Below, piece after piece: positions 18,540 to 27,338 of a stretch of 64,000 nt of DNA. Position 1 is the stretch's first letter, and the number at the start of each line of letters is the position of its first letter. Source of the DNA: Chitinophaga niastensis (lineage in GTDB: Bacteria; Bacteroidota; Bacteroidia; Chitinophagales; Chitinophagaceae); NCBI RefSeq assembly GCF_003014755.1, contig NZ_PYAW01000001.1, forward strand, positions 1,550,001 through 1,614,000, read 5' to 3'. The notes under the pieces are model-generated. The model had not been told where the DNA came from, searched no databases, and saw only the letters and a list, made by a program, of their open reading frames with translations. The translations under genes were made by a program, and so were the position numbers.

Positions 18540-20933
18540 TTACTCAGTTCTTTTCCTTTCATCATCATTGCCAAAATTTCTTTTTTTGACGTTTATTTTA
18601 TTATTACCCAGGTTATATATCAAAGAAAGTCTGACAAACCTGCTGCTATTATTTTGACCATACACTTGCTTTATTCCATTTACTACAGAAGTGTAATCTC
18701 TCAAATAGGCTGTATTAAATATATCATTCAGGAGTAACGATAGCTGTAAATTATTTTTAAGCAAACTTTGTTTCAGACCAATGTTTAATCCTGACTGAGC
18801 TGCAAGTTCATATAATCCTCTTTTCAAAGGAGAGCTGTAAAAATAGTCCACCTGTAGCTTGGTAGATTTACTTAAAGAGAAAGTATTGTTTGTAGATAAG
18901 TATAACTGAATATTATTTTTAGGTGTAGCATTAATATGATTAACAAATACGCTTTTTGATCCTAAAAGATAAAGCGAATTTTGACTCTGCCACCATGGCG
19001 TGATATCAGTAGCATAATTTTCTCCTATGCCATAATAGTATTCTTTAAAATAATTTTGCCTGCTTATAATTTGTGTATTAGTGATAGGGTTTGATGTGAA
19101 TACAACGCCAAATCCATTGGTAGTAACATTAAAGAACACGTTGGTTCTTAATTTTTCCTTATAAATATGTGTGAAGTCAAAGTTGTCATTAAAAGAAGGT
19201 TGTAGAAACGGATTTCCTTCTGAATAACTATTGCTATTTATATATGAACGAAATGGATTCAAATTTCTAAAACCAGGACGGTTTATTCTCCTTCCATAAT
19301 TAAATAAAAAAGTATTGTTTTCATTTTTCTTATACGAGAAATATAATGTTGGAAATAGTTTCAGGTAGTTATTGGTATTTGTTTTACCCAGAGTTCTGGA
19401 ATACCCCTGTGTGCCAGTATTTTCAAGCCTCAAACCTAATTGTAAACTTATAGTGTTGTTAATGTCCTTAGTTCCATTTACATAGATTGCCTGGTTGTTT
19501 TCTTTGTATTCAAATCTGTTGGATCGCCCCGGATCTAATACCGGCGTTCCTGTAATCGTATTATAATATTGTACATTACCCTTACTACTGATTGAACTTA
19601 CTTTAATCCCATAAGACAGGTTTAAAAATTTTAATGGATGTTCCATATCCACTTTTACACTCACGTTACCGATGTCTTGTGTTGAAACATTTCTTGCAGC
19701 CTGGTTAGTATTTAAGTATTTCATATTAGCCAGGAAAGTCTCCGCCACAAATCTGTTGTCAGTTTTTGAATCATAGGTAAAGTAATCAAGATCAAATGAG
19801 ATCTTTCTGCCCAGGGTATCTAACTTTGATATCATGTGCGCATTATAGGTATGATTGCCTGTGTTCAGATCATTGACGCCGGTATTAGTTAATAAGGAGT
19901 CTATAATGTTATTGGCATTGCGGATTTTAATACTGGTATGATCTACCCTGTCCGGATTATCGTAATTTCCTGCATATTGAACGCCGATTGTGGTGTTATC
20001 TGAAACATCATAATCAAATGCAATCGCGCCGGATATATTATCTTCTTTTTGTTTTCCCTCGCTTTTCAGCTCCCATGGACCACCTGGATAGTAAGTAGTC
20101 AGATCCTCTCTTGTTTTGATATATCCTGATCTGCCACCCGCATTAAAAGAAAATCTGACTTTGTTTTTGTTATAGAAGAAATTGTTTCTTAGTGTGAAGA
20201 AGTTATAAGCACTTTGATCATAGGATAAGGTGGTTGCGTTTTTCCAGGAATTCCTGGCCCCTTTTTTAAGATTTATATTGATCAGGCCTCCATCTCCGGC
20301 AGCTTCATATTTTGCAGGAGGATTGGTGATAATTTCAATATTTAAAATATCACTCGCAGCTATCGAACTTAAGTAGTTTATAAGATCCTGCCCTGATAAC
20401 TCAATAATACGCCCGTCTATCATAACACGTGAGGCTCCTTTGCCCAGTATGCTGATGGCGTTGTTTTGCACCATAACCCCAGGTGCTGCACTGATGGCAC
20501 TTACCGCACTGCCTCCGATAGCTGTAATACTATTTTCTACATTAAATACTAAACGGTCTGTTTTATATGCTATCAGCTTTTTTCTTGCTACAATTACAAC
20601 TTCGTTAAGATTGCCTGCTTTTTCTTTCAATAGAATTGTACCTAAATCGGTATCCTTTTCCAGCAAAATATCTTTTCCCCAATCTGTAAACCCTAAAAAG
20701 CTAACTTTAATTTTGTAGGCACCACCTTTAATCCTTATCTCAAAAGTGCCATCTTCTTTGGTCAGGGCTCCAGTAACAACTTTCCCTTCCTGATCTGTTA
20801 AAATCACATTTGCCCAGGCTTGTGGTGCCGCATTCGTCTTTACATTTCCTTTTAGCAGTACCTGCGAATTAGCCCATAACGGTAATATTAAAAAGACAAT
20901 TGCGATCATTCTATTCATAAATCTCTTGTTCAT
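18540..20933 (-). CDS. TonB-dependent outer-membrane receptor-like barrel protein
   Basis: About 797 aa. A signal peptide (ending LPLWANSQ) is followed by a carboxypeptidase-regulatory-like domain (to about residue 100), a plug-like domain (IEIITNPPAKYEAAGDGGLI) and an outer-membrane barrel of the OMP_b-brl_3 type. This group is widespread in Bacteroidota. Ligands are mostly unknown; some members act in metal or peptide uptake. The start at 20933 is preferred because it puts MNKRFMNRMIAIVFL at the N-terminus; the in-frame codon at 21008 would add a non-signal stretch. The AraC-type regulator lies just upstream on the same strand but is separated by a terminator. Confidence 0.88.
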   Translation of the reverse strand: MNKRFMNRMIAIVFLILPLWANSQVLLKGNVKTNAAPQAWANVILTDQEGKVVTGALTKEDGTFEIRIKGGAYKIKVSFLGFTDWGKDILLEKDTDLGTILLKEKAGNLNEVVIVARKKLIAYKTDRLVFNVENSITAIGGSAVSAISAAPGVMVQNNAISILGKGASRVMIDGRIIELSGQDLINYLSSIAASDILNIEIITNPPAKYEAAGDGGLININLKKGARNSWKNATTLSYDQSAYNFFTLRNNFFYNKNKVRFSFNAGGRSGYIKTREDLTTYYPGGPWELKSEGKQKEDNISGAIAFDYDVSDNTTIGVQYAGNYDNPDRVDHTSIKIRNANNIIDSLLTNTGVNDLNTGNHTYNAHMISKLDTLGRKISFDLDYFTYDSKTDNRFVAETFLANMKYLNTNQAARNVSTQDIGNVSVKVDMEHPLKFLNLSYGIKVSSISSKGNVQYYNTITGTPVLDPGRSNRFEYKENNQAIYVNGTKDINNTISLQLGLRLENTGTQGYSRTLGKTNTNNYLKLFPTLYFSYKKNENNTFLFNYGRRINRPGFRNLNPFRSYINSNSYSEGNPFLQPSFNDNFDFTHIYKEKLRTNVFFNVTTNGFGVVFTSNPITNTQIISRQNYFKEYYYGIGENYATDITPWWQSQNSLYLLGSKSVFVNHINATPKNNIQLYLSTNNTFSLSKSTKLQVDYFYSSPLKRGLYELAAQSGLNIGLKQSLLKNNLQLSLLLNDIFNTAYLRDYTSVVNGIKQVYGQNNSSRFVRLSLIYNLGNNKINVKKRNFGNDDERKRTE

Positions 20934-21010
20934 ATCAATTTTTTTCAATGGCTGAAAAATTAAACTGATACAAAAGTGAAGTAGAAAAGGAAGAGACACG
21001 ACCGACAAAA

Positions 21011-21053
21011 AAAAGTCGGACTAATTTTCCTGGCAGAAAATGGTCCGACTTTT
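21011..21053 (-). terminator. Terminator after the AraC-type regulator gene
   Basis: An 11-bp stem AAAAGTCGGAC/GTCCGACTTTT with an inner ATTTTC/GAAAAT stem. On the minus strand it is followed by a run of eight T. It lies between the regulator stop and the receptor start, so the receptor probably has its own promoter in 20934-21010. Confidence 0.8.
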
Positions 21054-21083
21054 AATATCGTAGTACGACTTTTTACAAATGAC

Positions 21084-22238
21084 TCATAATGAGCTGTTTC
21101 TGTACTGTGTAGGTGTTGAGTTAGCGTGTTTTTTAAATGCTGTATTGAAAGATGATTTTGAATTAAAGCCCACTTCGTATAAAATCTCCTGGATATTTAA
21201 TTCGTTTTTTGTTGAATCTCTCAACATTTTCATGGCTCTTTTAATGCGGTATTCATTTATAAAGTCAAAAAAATGTTGATTCATATGGTGATTTATTAAG
21301 ATGGACAAATCACGCACAGGCATTTTTATTTGCTTTGCAAGATCTTGAACCGTTAAGGATGGTTCAAGATAAGGTTCCTCCTCAGCCATATGTTTTTTGA
21401 GTTCATCTATCTGCGCTTTAACATTTGTCTCCGGCTCTTTCTCTGTTTTCTCCTGAATATTATTGGCGGCAGGTTCAGGCACTATCTCTTTGACTAAGGG
21501 TAACCTGGAATCAATTCCCCTGAAAAGATCAGGATTGTACATGGTTTTTAATACTATCCAGCATAAAAGGCTTAAAAACGTCAGTGTCACTATTATCTGG
21601 ACGATAGTAAAAGTATGCTTATAACCAGCAAACATAAAAGTACTTTGCAGGATAACAATTCCATGAATGATAGCGGTTACCAGTGCCAGCTGAAATAGCC
21701 AGTGATAGCTATACATAGCTATATTGGCATAATTTTCTAAAAATATTTTTTTATACTTTCTTAGTAAAACAAACATGGCAATACTATAACTGATGGTCTG
21801 TGCATGGCCTAATAAGTAGGTGAATTTAATCTCAGGCATCTCTGAAAAATGTGCTAAAAAGACATCCTTGGCGGGAAGATCTGCCAGATAATATCTGGGG
21901 GTTACAACTAATATGCCCAGCAAAAAAGGAATGGCATGCAATAAATGCTTAGGTTTTAGTTTGAAGTCTGAATAACAAACAGACACCATATACAGATAGA
22001 GTAGCGGAGCACCTAATAGTCCCATGTTGCCCCTCAACATGGCCAGATTGGGGTATTGGTCGGCGAATTTATATACGAAGTATATGCTCATGTCTATTGC
22101 ATTAGACAGGAAACAGAATGCAAGCAATGCATTACTTAATCTATTCTTTGTTTTTACAGTTAATAAGAAAAGGTTTAAAAGTAAGGTGATAAAAAACGCG
22201 ATTAGGCTGATAATACTTATTAAATTGTACTTCTCCAT
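21084..22238 (-). CDS. Membrane-anchored AraC-family transcriptional regulator
   Basis: A 384-aa protein with about seven predicted membrane helices in residues 1-235, starting ISIISLIAFFITLLLNLFLL. A charged linker (KEIVPEPAANNIQEKTEKE) follows. The C-terminal AraC double helix-turn-helix is at about 280-384, with IQEILYEVGFNSKSSFNTAF and the closing TPTQYR. This architecture is known from Bacteroidota sensors in which a 7TM domain is fused to a DNA-binding domain. The most likely target is the receptor gene directly downstream; this is inferred from position. A perfect hairpin terminator follows it. Confidence 0.88.
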   Translation of the reverse strand: MEKYNLISIISLIAFFITLLLNLFLLTVKTKNRLSNALLAFCFLSNAIDMSIYFVYKFADQYPNLAMLRGNMGLLGAPLLYLYMVSVCYSDFKLKPKHLLHAIPFLLGILVVTPRYYLADLPAKDVFLAHFSEMPEIKFTYLLGHAQTISYSIAMFVLLRKYKKIFLENYANIAMYSYHWLFQLALVTAIIHGIVILQSTFMFAGYKHTFTIVQIIVTLTFLSLLCWIVLKTMYNPDLFRGIDSRLPLVKEIVPEPAANNIQEKTEKEPETNVKAQIDELKKHMAEEEPYLEPSLTVQDLAKQIKMPVRDLSILINHHMNQHFFDFINEYRIKRAMKMLRDSTKNELNIQEILYEVGFNSKSSFNTAFKKHANSTPTQYRNSSL

Positions 22239-22541
22239 TTAGCAGCAGCTGATTTTGTATGCTAAAGTAAATACATTGTTTGATTTTTAATCATTGTAAA
22301 AACCTTCTGGGAAACCTGATATTATATTAACCTGCATATGTCGTGTTTGTTGTGTGCCATTAAAGTACAAGCCAGCGGCCAACCTTATATTAATTTTTTT
22401 GTTAAAATAGTATCAACATTCAAAAGTTGAGAATGCGTATGGCATGGATATAAAAAAATTTCGGCTGATGTCCAATTGAAGTCATCTCATTTGATAAGTA
22501 GGTATAATTCAAATATTCAGTAACGATAAAATTCAGACAAG

Positions 22542-22892
22542 ATGAAAGAGTTCATGTTAATTTTCAGACACGAAGACGGTAATAAGGTCGCTTCGCCAGA
22601 CCAAATACAAATTTGGATGAAACAAACGATGGATTGGATAGGTAGCATCGCTGCCCAAAACAAATTTGTACTTGGCAATGGTTTGCCTTTCGATGAAAGC
22701 AGGGTTGTAAGATCGAATAATGTAGTTACAAATGGTCCTTTTGGAGAAATCAAAGAAACAATTGGTGGCTACATTATTGTTAAAGCCGACTCAGTGGAGG
22801 AAGCGGTTGAATTTGCAAAGGGTTGCCCTGTTTTGCAGGGTGAAGGAAATAGTGTGGAAGTACGGAAAATTGCCAAAGACGGGAAGGCTTAA
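22542..22892 (+). CDS. YCII/DGPF-domain protein
   Basis: A 116-aa ferredoxin-like-fold protein. It carries the family motif as NGPFGEIKE (usually DGPF) near residue 65, preceded by the conserved LGNGLPFDESRVVR segment, then IGGYIIVKADSVEEAVEFAK. Established knowledge: DGPF proteins are genomically linked to ECF42 sigma factors, which often control them. The next gene 44 bp downstream is such a sigma factor, so the pair is a standard unit. The biochemical function of DGPF proteins is not settled. Confidence 0.9.
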   Translation: MKEFMLIFRHEDGNKVASPDQIQIWMKQTMDWIGSIAAQNKFVLGNGLPFDESRVVRSNNVVTNGPFGEIKETIGGYIIVKADSVEEAVEFAKGCPVLQGEGNSVEVRKIAKDGKA

Positions 22893-22936
22893 AAGAGATA
22901 AAAGTCTCTGTATCTTTACAGAGACTTTTATTATTT

Positions 22937-24184
22937 ATGGAGCAGCAAGCATTGATACCGCACTTATTCAGGACGGAATTCAGGAAGATAGCGACTGTAC
23001 TTAGTAATTTATTTGGAATTGAACATGTAGAAGTCGCAGAAGACATTGCCAGTGAAACTTTTTTAGCGGCACTGGAAACCTGGACTTATAAAGGCATTCC
23101 TGAAAACCCGACAGCCTGGCTCTATGCGGTGGCGAAAAACAAAGCCAAAAATTATATCAGCCGCAATGCTGTTTTTACAAACAAAATTGCCAGGCAAATA
23201 AAATATTCCTTATCCGAAGGAGAGGAAATTGAAATTGATCTATCTGATAAAAATATTGCAGACAGTCAATTACAAATGTTATTTGCCATTTGTCACCCCT
23301 CCATTTCAACCGAAGCACAGATAGGATTATCCCTGCGCATTCTTTGTGGCTTTGGTATCGACGAAATTGCCAACGCTTTATTAACCAATAAAGAAACGAT
23401 CAATAAACGGTTGTACCGGGCCAAGGAAAAATTACGGCTTGAAAACGTAAAAATTGAAGTCCCTGGGGAAGCCGAAATAAATATGCGATTGGAAACAGTG
23501 CTTACCACATTGTATTTACTCTTCAACGAAGGGTATTATTCCGAAAGCCAGGATGCCGTGTTGCGGGAAGATCTTTGTTTGGAAGCTACCCGATTAACCT
23601 ACCTGCTCATAGAAAACGAACAAACAAATAAACCTGCTGTAAATGCCTTGCTTTCTTTAATGTGTTTTCACTCATCGCGATTTGAAGCAAGGAAGAATGA
23701 AAATGGAGAGATCATTTTATATAATGATCAGGATGAAAGTCTTTGGAATTACGAATTGATTTCTAAAGGAGTTTATTTTCTTCATCAGGCATCACAAGGA
23801 GATAAAATTTCAAAATATCATTTAGAGGCAAGTATTGCCTATTGGCATACCATCAAAGCAGATACCCGGAAAAAGTGGGAAAAGATTTTGCATCTCTTTA
23901 ATCAATTATTGCAAATTGAATATTCGCCCATTGCAGCCCTCAACAGAACCTATGTACTGGCTAAGGCAAACGGAAAAGCAGCTGCTATCATAGAAGCAGA
24001 AAAGCTGAATTTAGCAGACAATCATTATTACTTTACTTTGCTGGGCGAACTTTACACAGACATAGATAACAAAAAAGCAAAACAAAATTTTCAAAAGGCC
24101 CTCTCCCTCGCAAAGACGCAGTCAGACAAGCAGACCATCCAAAAAAAATTGACAACCCTGGACGATCTAATGATCGATGAGTAA
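22937..24184 (+). CDS. ECF42-type RNA polymerase sigma factor with C-terminal extension
   Basis: A 415-aa sigma-70-family factor, about twice normal ECF length. Region 2 is at about 10-75 (VEDIASETFLAALETW-like block, read as AEDIASETFLAALETW). Region 4 is at about 105-165, with a CGFGIDEIANALLTNKETIN helix-turn-helix. The remaining 250 residues are a helical, TPR-like extension (ALNRTYVLAKANGKAAAIIE, YYFTLLGELYTDI). In ECF42 this extension controls activity in place of a classical anti-sigma factor. It is co-oriented with its usual partner, the DGPF protein. It probably activates the YCII gene promoter. Confidence 0.9.
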   Translation: MEQQALIPHLFRTEFRKIATVLSNLFGIEHVEVAEDIASETFLAALETWTYKGIPENPTAWLYAVAKNKAKNYISRNAVFTNKIARQIKYSLSEGEEIEIDLSDKNIADSQLQMLFAICHPSISTEAQIGLSLRILCGFGIDEIANALLTNKETINKRLYRAKEKLRLENVKIEVPGEAEINMRLETVLTTLYLLFNEGYYSESQDAVLREDLCLEATRLTYLLIENEQTNKPAVNALLSLMCFHSSRFEARKNENGEIILYNDQDESLWNYELISKGVYFLHQASQGDKISKYHLEASIAYWHTIKADTRKKWEKILHLFNQLLQIEYSPIAALNRTYVLAKANGKAAAIIEAEKLNLADNHYYFTLLGELYTDIDNKKAKQNFQKALSLAKTQSDKQTIQKKLTTLDDLMIDE

Positions 24185-24360
24185 GAATACTGCGTGATGA
24201 CAACAGCAGCACCCTCTTTGGGAATTGCTCATTTACCATTTTATTTTATCGTGTAATTTCCATGTAAACAACTATGTTATGCTATAGCAGTAACATACCA
24301 TAATTTACTGTTGATTAGTCTATAATTCTACCACAATTCTAAAATTTAACCACTTTTGTT

Positions 24361-24579
24361 ATGAAAAAGAATAATCAATTAAAAAACTTTGAAAAATTTG
24401 GAAAAGCGATTACCCGCGAAGAATCAAAAAGTATTACTGGTGGCGCCAGTACTTACTTTAGGCCACGTTGTGCAGTAGGTCCCAATGGTGGATGCGGCGC
24501 AGGGCAATGTTGCTCAAACGGAACTTGTTATCCTATTGGAACACCCGGGCATCTTTGTGATATTGTTATTGGTGAGTAA
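24361..24579 (+). CDS. Small double-glycine-leader peptide with knottin-like cysteine pattern
   Basis: A 72-aa precursor. Residues 1-28 resemble bacteriocin/RiPP leaders: a charged start (MKKNNQLKNFEKFGKAI) and TREESKSITGG ending at Gly27-Gly28, the usual cleavage site of PCAT-type peptidase ABC transporters. The 44-residue core has six Cys at 37, 45, 50, 51, 56 and 66, the C-C-CC-C-C order of inhibitor cystine knots. The stretch CGAGQCCSNGTC looks like plant or animal knottin and hevein-like peptides. No transporter or immunity gene is adjacent. A strong terminator follows. Function is not known; an exported disulfide-rich effector or antimicrobial is the inference. Confidence 0.75.
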   Translation: MKKNNQLKNFEKFGKAITREESKSITGGASTYFRPRCAVGPNGGCGAGQCCSNGTCYPIGTPGHLCDIVIGE

Positions 24580-24639
24580 TAAAAGCCATCCCCTTCGGAT
24601 TTTACACTGAAAATAGTTAAGAATATAATTCACTTGTAT

Positions 24640-24673
24640 ACAAAACACCTCAAATATTTTTGAGGTGTTTTGT
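24640..24673. terminator. Perfect bidirectional terminator
   Basis: A 15-bp perfect stem (ACAAAACACCTCAAA with its complement) and a TATT loop. It sits between the small peptide gene and the convergent PLP-enzyme gene. Confidence 0.85.
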
Positions 24674-24718
24674 ATGCTTATTTTACATCTACTTTTTTCT
24701 TCCAGTCTTTTAACGCTG

Positions 24719-26299
24719 CTATTCTTTTTTGCAGAGGGCTGCCGGTTCAAGCCCCGCCCTGGGATTGTTGCAGGTAATAGCCGGGGAATTTGCCCAGAGA
24801 CAGGCTTTGAACCAATCTTCGATCTTGCGCTGTTCATTTGGCTCCATCCCTTTGAATGTATATTCATTGGAATTAGCCTTATAGGTATAATCTTTCATCC
24901 ATTCCTTAAAACGGGATGCCGTCAATTCAATCGCATCCATTATAAAATCAATTTCCGTATTGGTCATGGTTGGATGAACAGATAACCTGATCCATCCTGG
25001 TTTGAATAACATGTTTCCTGCACGGATCAAATCCAATATTTCATAAGACCGTTTTTCATCAACATGCAATAGCCTGTGCCCATATGTGCCGGCACAAGAG
25101 CATCCTCCTCTCGTCTGTATGCCGAATCGGTCATTCAGCATTTTAACGATCACATTATGATGCGCACCATTTACAATAAATGAAACGATGCCCAATCTTT
25201 TTTTAATATCCCCCTCCAATATTTCAATATTTTTCATTTTTGAGAGCCTGTCAAAAATGATCTGCAGCAGTTCTTCTTCCCGGTGTAATATGTTTTCAAC
25301 GCCCATCTCTTCCTTCAGCCGGATACACATGGCCGCTTTTATCCCTTGCAAAAGAGGAGGAGTGCCGCCATCTTCCCGTAATTCAATATTGGTGATATAT
25401 TCATGCACCTTCCAGGGGTTACTGTACAGGATGGTGCCGCCTCCCGGCTGATCAGGCACCGTATTGCTATAAATCTTTTTATTAAAAATTAACACGCCCG
25501 GTGTACCCGGGCCACCTAAAAATTTATGTGGCGAAAAATAAATGGCATCCAGGTATGCACCTTTCTCTTTCGGGTGCATATCCATGTGAATATACGGGGC
25601 CGCGCAGGCAAAATCAACAAAGCATAAACCGTCATGCTCATGGATCATTTTGGCAATTTCATGATAGGGTGTTTGTATCCCGGTTACATTGGAACAAGCG
25701 GTAACCGCAGCTATTTTATTTTTCCTGTGTTTAAATTGTTTCAATAAACTATTGAAGTGTTCCAGATCAACATTACCGTTTTCGCTGCTATTAATTATTT
25801 CCACTGTTGCGATGGTCTCCAGCCAGCTAACCTGGTTGCTGTGGTGTTCCATATGGGTCACAAAAACAATGGGCCTTGCGTCTTCATCGATTTGCGGAAA
25901 TTCATTTTCTCTTCCCACATAATCCATTACCCGTTTTGGTATCCGCAGACCTAATATCCTTTGCAGCTTATTTACAGCGCTGGTCATTCCGCTACCGCAA
26001 AAGATCAGTACATCATCGCCGTTTGCATGAACGTGCTCTTTAATAATAACCTTGGCCTCTTCGTAAGCTTTGGTCATCAAAGTCCCTGTGATGGTGGTCT
26101 CCGTATGGGTATTGGCCAAAAATGGCATGATGTCATTTTGCAGACATGCTTCAATAGGCCTGTAAGCCTGGCCGCTTGCGGTCCAGTCTGCATAAACGAT
26201 TTCTTTTTTCCCAAAAGGAGAATCAAAAGTTTGCCCGCGGCCGATGATATTTCTTCGGAACGCAGAAAAGAAATTTTCTAAAGCACTTTTTGAGGACAT
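24719..26299 (-). CDS. Class V aminotransferase / cysteine-desulfurase-like PLP enzyme
   Basis: A 526-aa fold-type I PLP enzyme. The PLP lysine is Lys259 in YFSPHKFLGGPG. Upstream are CGSGMTSAVNKL (phosphate-binding turn) and VTHMEHHSN. Near the C-terminal domain is RGGCSCAGTYGHRLL with Cys400 and Cys402, placed where cysteine desulfurases and molybdenum-cofactor sulfurases keep their catalytic Cys. It may mobilise sulfur from cysteine or a related thiol; this is inferred. About 60 residues beyond the usual end are unusual, and the last 20 look non-conserved. It is co-transcribed with the DUF4395 gene (11-bp gap) and convergent to the peptide gene. Confidence 0.82.
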   Translation of the reverse strand: MSSKSALENFFSAFRRNIIGRGQTFDSPFGKKEIVYADWTASGQAYRPIEACLQNDIMPFLANTHTETTITGTLMTKAYEEAKVIIKEHVHANGDDVLIFCGSGMTSAVNKLQRILGLRIPKRVMDYVGRENEFPQIDEDARPIVFVTHMEHHSNQVSWLETIATVEIINSSENGNVDLEHFNSLLKQFKHRKNKIAAVTACSNVTGIQTPYHEIAKMIHEHDGLCFVDFACAAPYIHMDMHPKEKGAYLDAIYFSPHKFLGGPGTPGVLIFNKKIYSNTVPDQPGGGTILYSNPWKVHEYITNIELREDGGTPPLLQGIKAAMCIRLKEEMGVENILHREEELLQIIFDRLSKMKNIEILEGDIKKRLGIVSFIVNGAHHNVIVKMLNDRFGIQTRGGCSCAGTYGHRLLHVDEKRSYEILDLIRAGNMLFKPGWIRLSVHPTMTNTEIDFIMDAIELTASRFKEWMKDYTYKANSNEYTFKGMEPNEQRKIEDWFKACLWANSPAITCNNPRAGLEPAALCKKE

Positions 26300-26310
26300 T
26301 TTTCAGACTT

Positions 26311-26970
26311 TTACTTAGACTTTGCAGCACTAGTTCCAAACAGGTTGTGTGGCGTTATACTTAGTTGATCCTTGAAGAAATAGGTCATAAGAAAAATATA
26401 AGCTATAAATGCAAAGACAATCAGCAGCTGTGCTTTCGATGTTTTTTGAATAGCTTGTTTTGATTTTATATCACAAACTTCACCCGGGCAGTATTGCGCT
26501 TTTTCTCCATAAATCACCCGGTAAAATTTACAGGCTAAACAAATACCAAACACTGATTCAAAAAATAAAAAGATCAGGCACATCAAACAGATAATACCTG
26601 TTATCGGGCTGTACGCATTTACGATTACCAGGAAAATGAACATGGTGGCCGATAGCATTACACCGATAATCCAGGCAAACTTTTTTTGTTTAGCCCCAAC
26701 GTATTCCGGAACCTGGTTCCTAACGATCAAACGTCCGATAATCAGAGAGGGAGAGAATTTAGGATTAACAAATACCCGTATAATAAAATCAAGAAGGAAT
26801 ATAGTTATCGAATACTTTGCCAGTAAAAAATCATTATTAAACAGGATGAGCATTAAAGAGGTGTATATGACCAGAAATAATATCCCTGCCGCAGCTCTTA
26901 TCTCTCGTTCATTTAAAACAGGAATGTCATATCCTGCTACGGTTTCGCCAAATTGTATAACTTTTTTCAT
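26311..26970 (-). CDS. DUF4395 membrane protein
   Basis: A 219-aa integral membrane protein with four to five helices (about 28-47, 52-68, 100-120, 122-143 and 182-200). A conserved juxtamembrane motif is GICLACKFY with Cys144 and Cys147, and the loop has CPGEVC with Cys161 and Cys166. The first 20 residues fit DUF4395 (FGETVAGYDIPVLNEREIRAAAGI). DUF4395 proteins are often next to rhodanese or thioredoxin-like genes, so a link to thiol or sulfur traffic across the membrane is plausible. The PLP enzyme 11 bp downstream with its Cys-x-Cys motif supports this. The function is not established. Confidence 0.8.
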   Translation of the reverse strand: MKKVIQFGETVAGYDIPVLNEREIRAAAGILFLVIYTSLMLILFNNDFLLAKYSITIFLLDFIIRVFVNPKFSPSLIIGRLIVRNQVPEYVGAKQKKFAWIIGVMLSATMFIFLVIVNAYSPITGIICLMCLIFLFFESVFGICLACKFYRVIYGEKAQYCPGEVCDIKSKQAIQKTSKAQLLIVFAFIAYIFLMTYFFKDQLSITPHNLFGTSAAKSK

Positions 26971-27064
26971 ATGGATTGTTGTGAATAATTAAATGATTTG
27001 CAGGGGCTTTGTTATAGCATTACCTGTTATCTTTTCATAAAAGTACTGGAGACGCATGCATTAA

Positions 27065-27215
27065 TAAAAATTATGTGACAGCTGCCGGTATATTCTACGC
27101 AATCGGACAATTGCACATGAAATCCGTAGGAACACGCTACGCAAGCCTTTTTAAAGTTTCGGGAACTTAAAAATCATCACAATATTAGTAGCCAAATCAA
27201 AATTTATGTGACATG
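27065..27215. promoter_or_regulatory. Divergent control region with direct repeats and a dyad
   Basis: Two near-identical copies of AAAATT(T)ATGTGACA lie at 27066-27080 and 27199-27213, in the same orientation. Between them is a dyad TTAAAGTTTCGGGAACTTAA at 27151-27170. The region separates the DUF4395/PLP-enzyme operon (left, minus) from the LytS/LytTR operon (right, plus). LytTR regulators bind direct repeats, though usually closer together. The sites are therefore candidate operators for one or both operons. Confidence 0.4.
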
Positions 27216-27338
27216 ACGCACAATTTATAGGATAACTATACCATTTCCCGTGAAAACCGGTTTCAGGGCGAAAGGAACATTTCCGGGTATCAAATCAATG
27301 GGATATATTTATACTTGTTAAAAGACGGATATCCGGCC

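Noticed and set aside
24719-24790. T-arm-like text (GGTTCAAGCCCC) at the end of the PLP-enzyme gene, suggesting a tRNA or attachment site
   Set aside because: No acceptor, D or anticodon arm can be formed around it and the T stem does not pair well. It is read as coding sequence of a divergent C-terminus.
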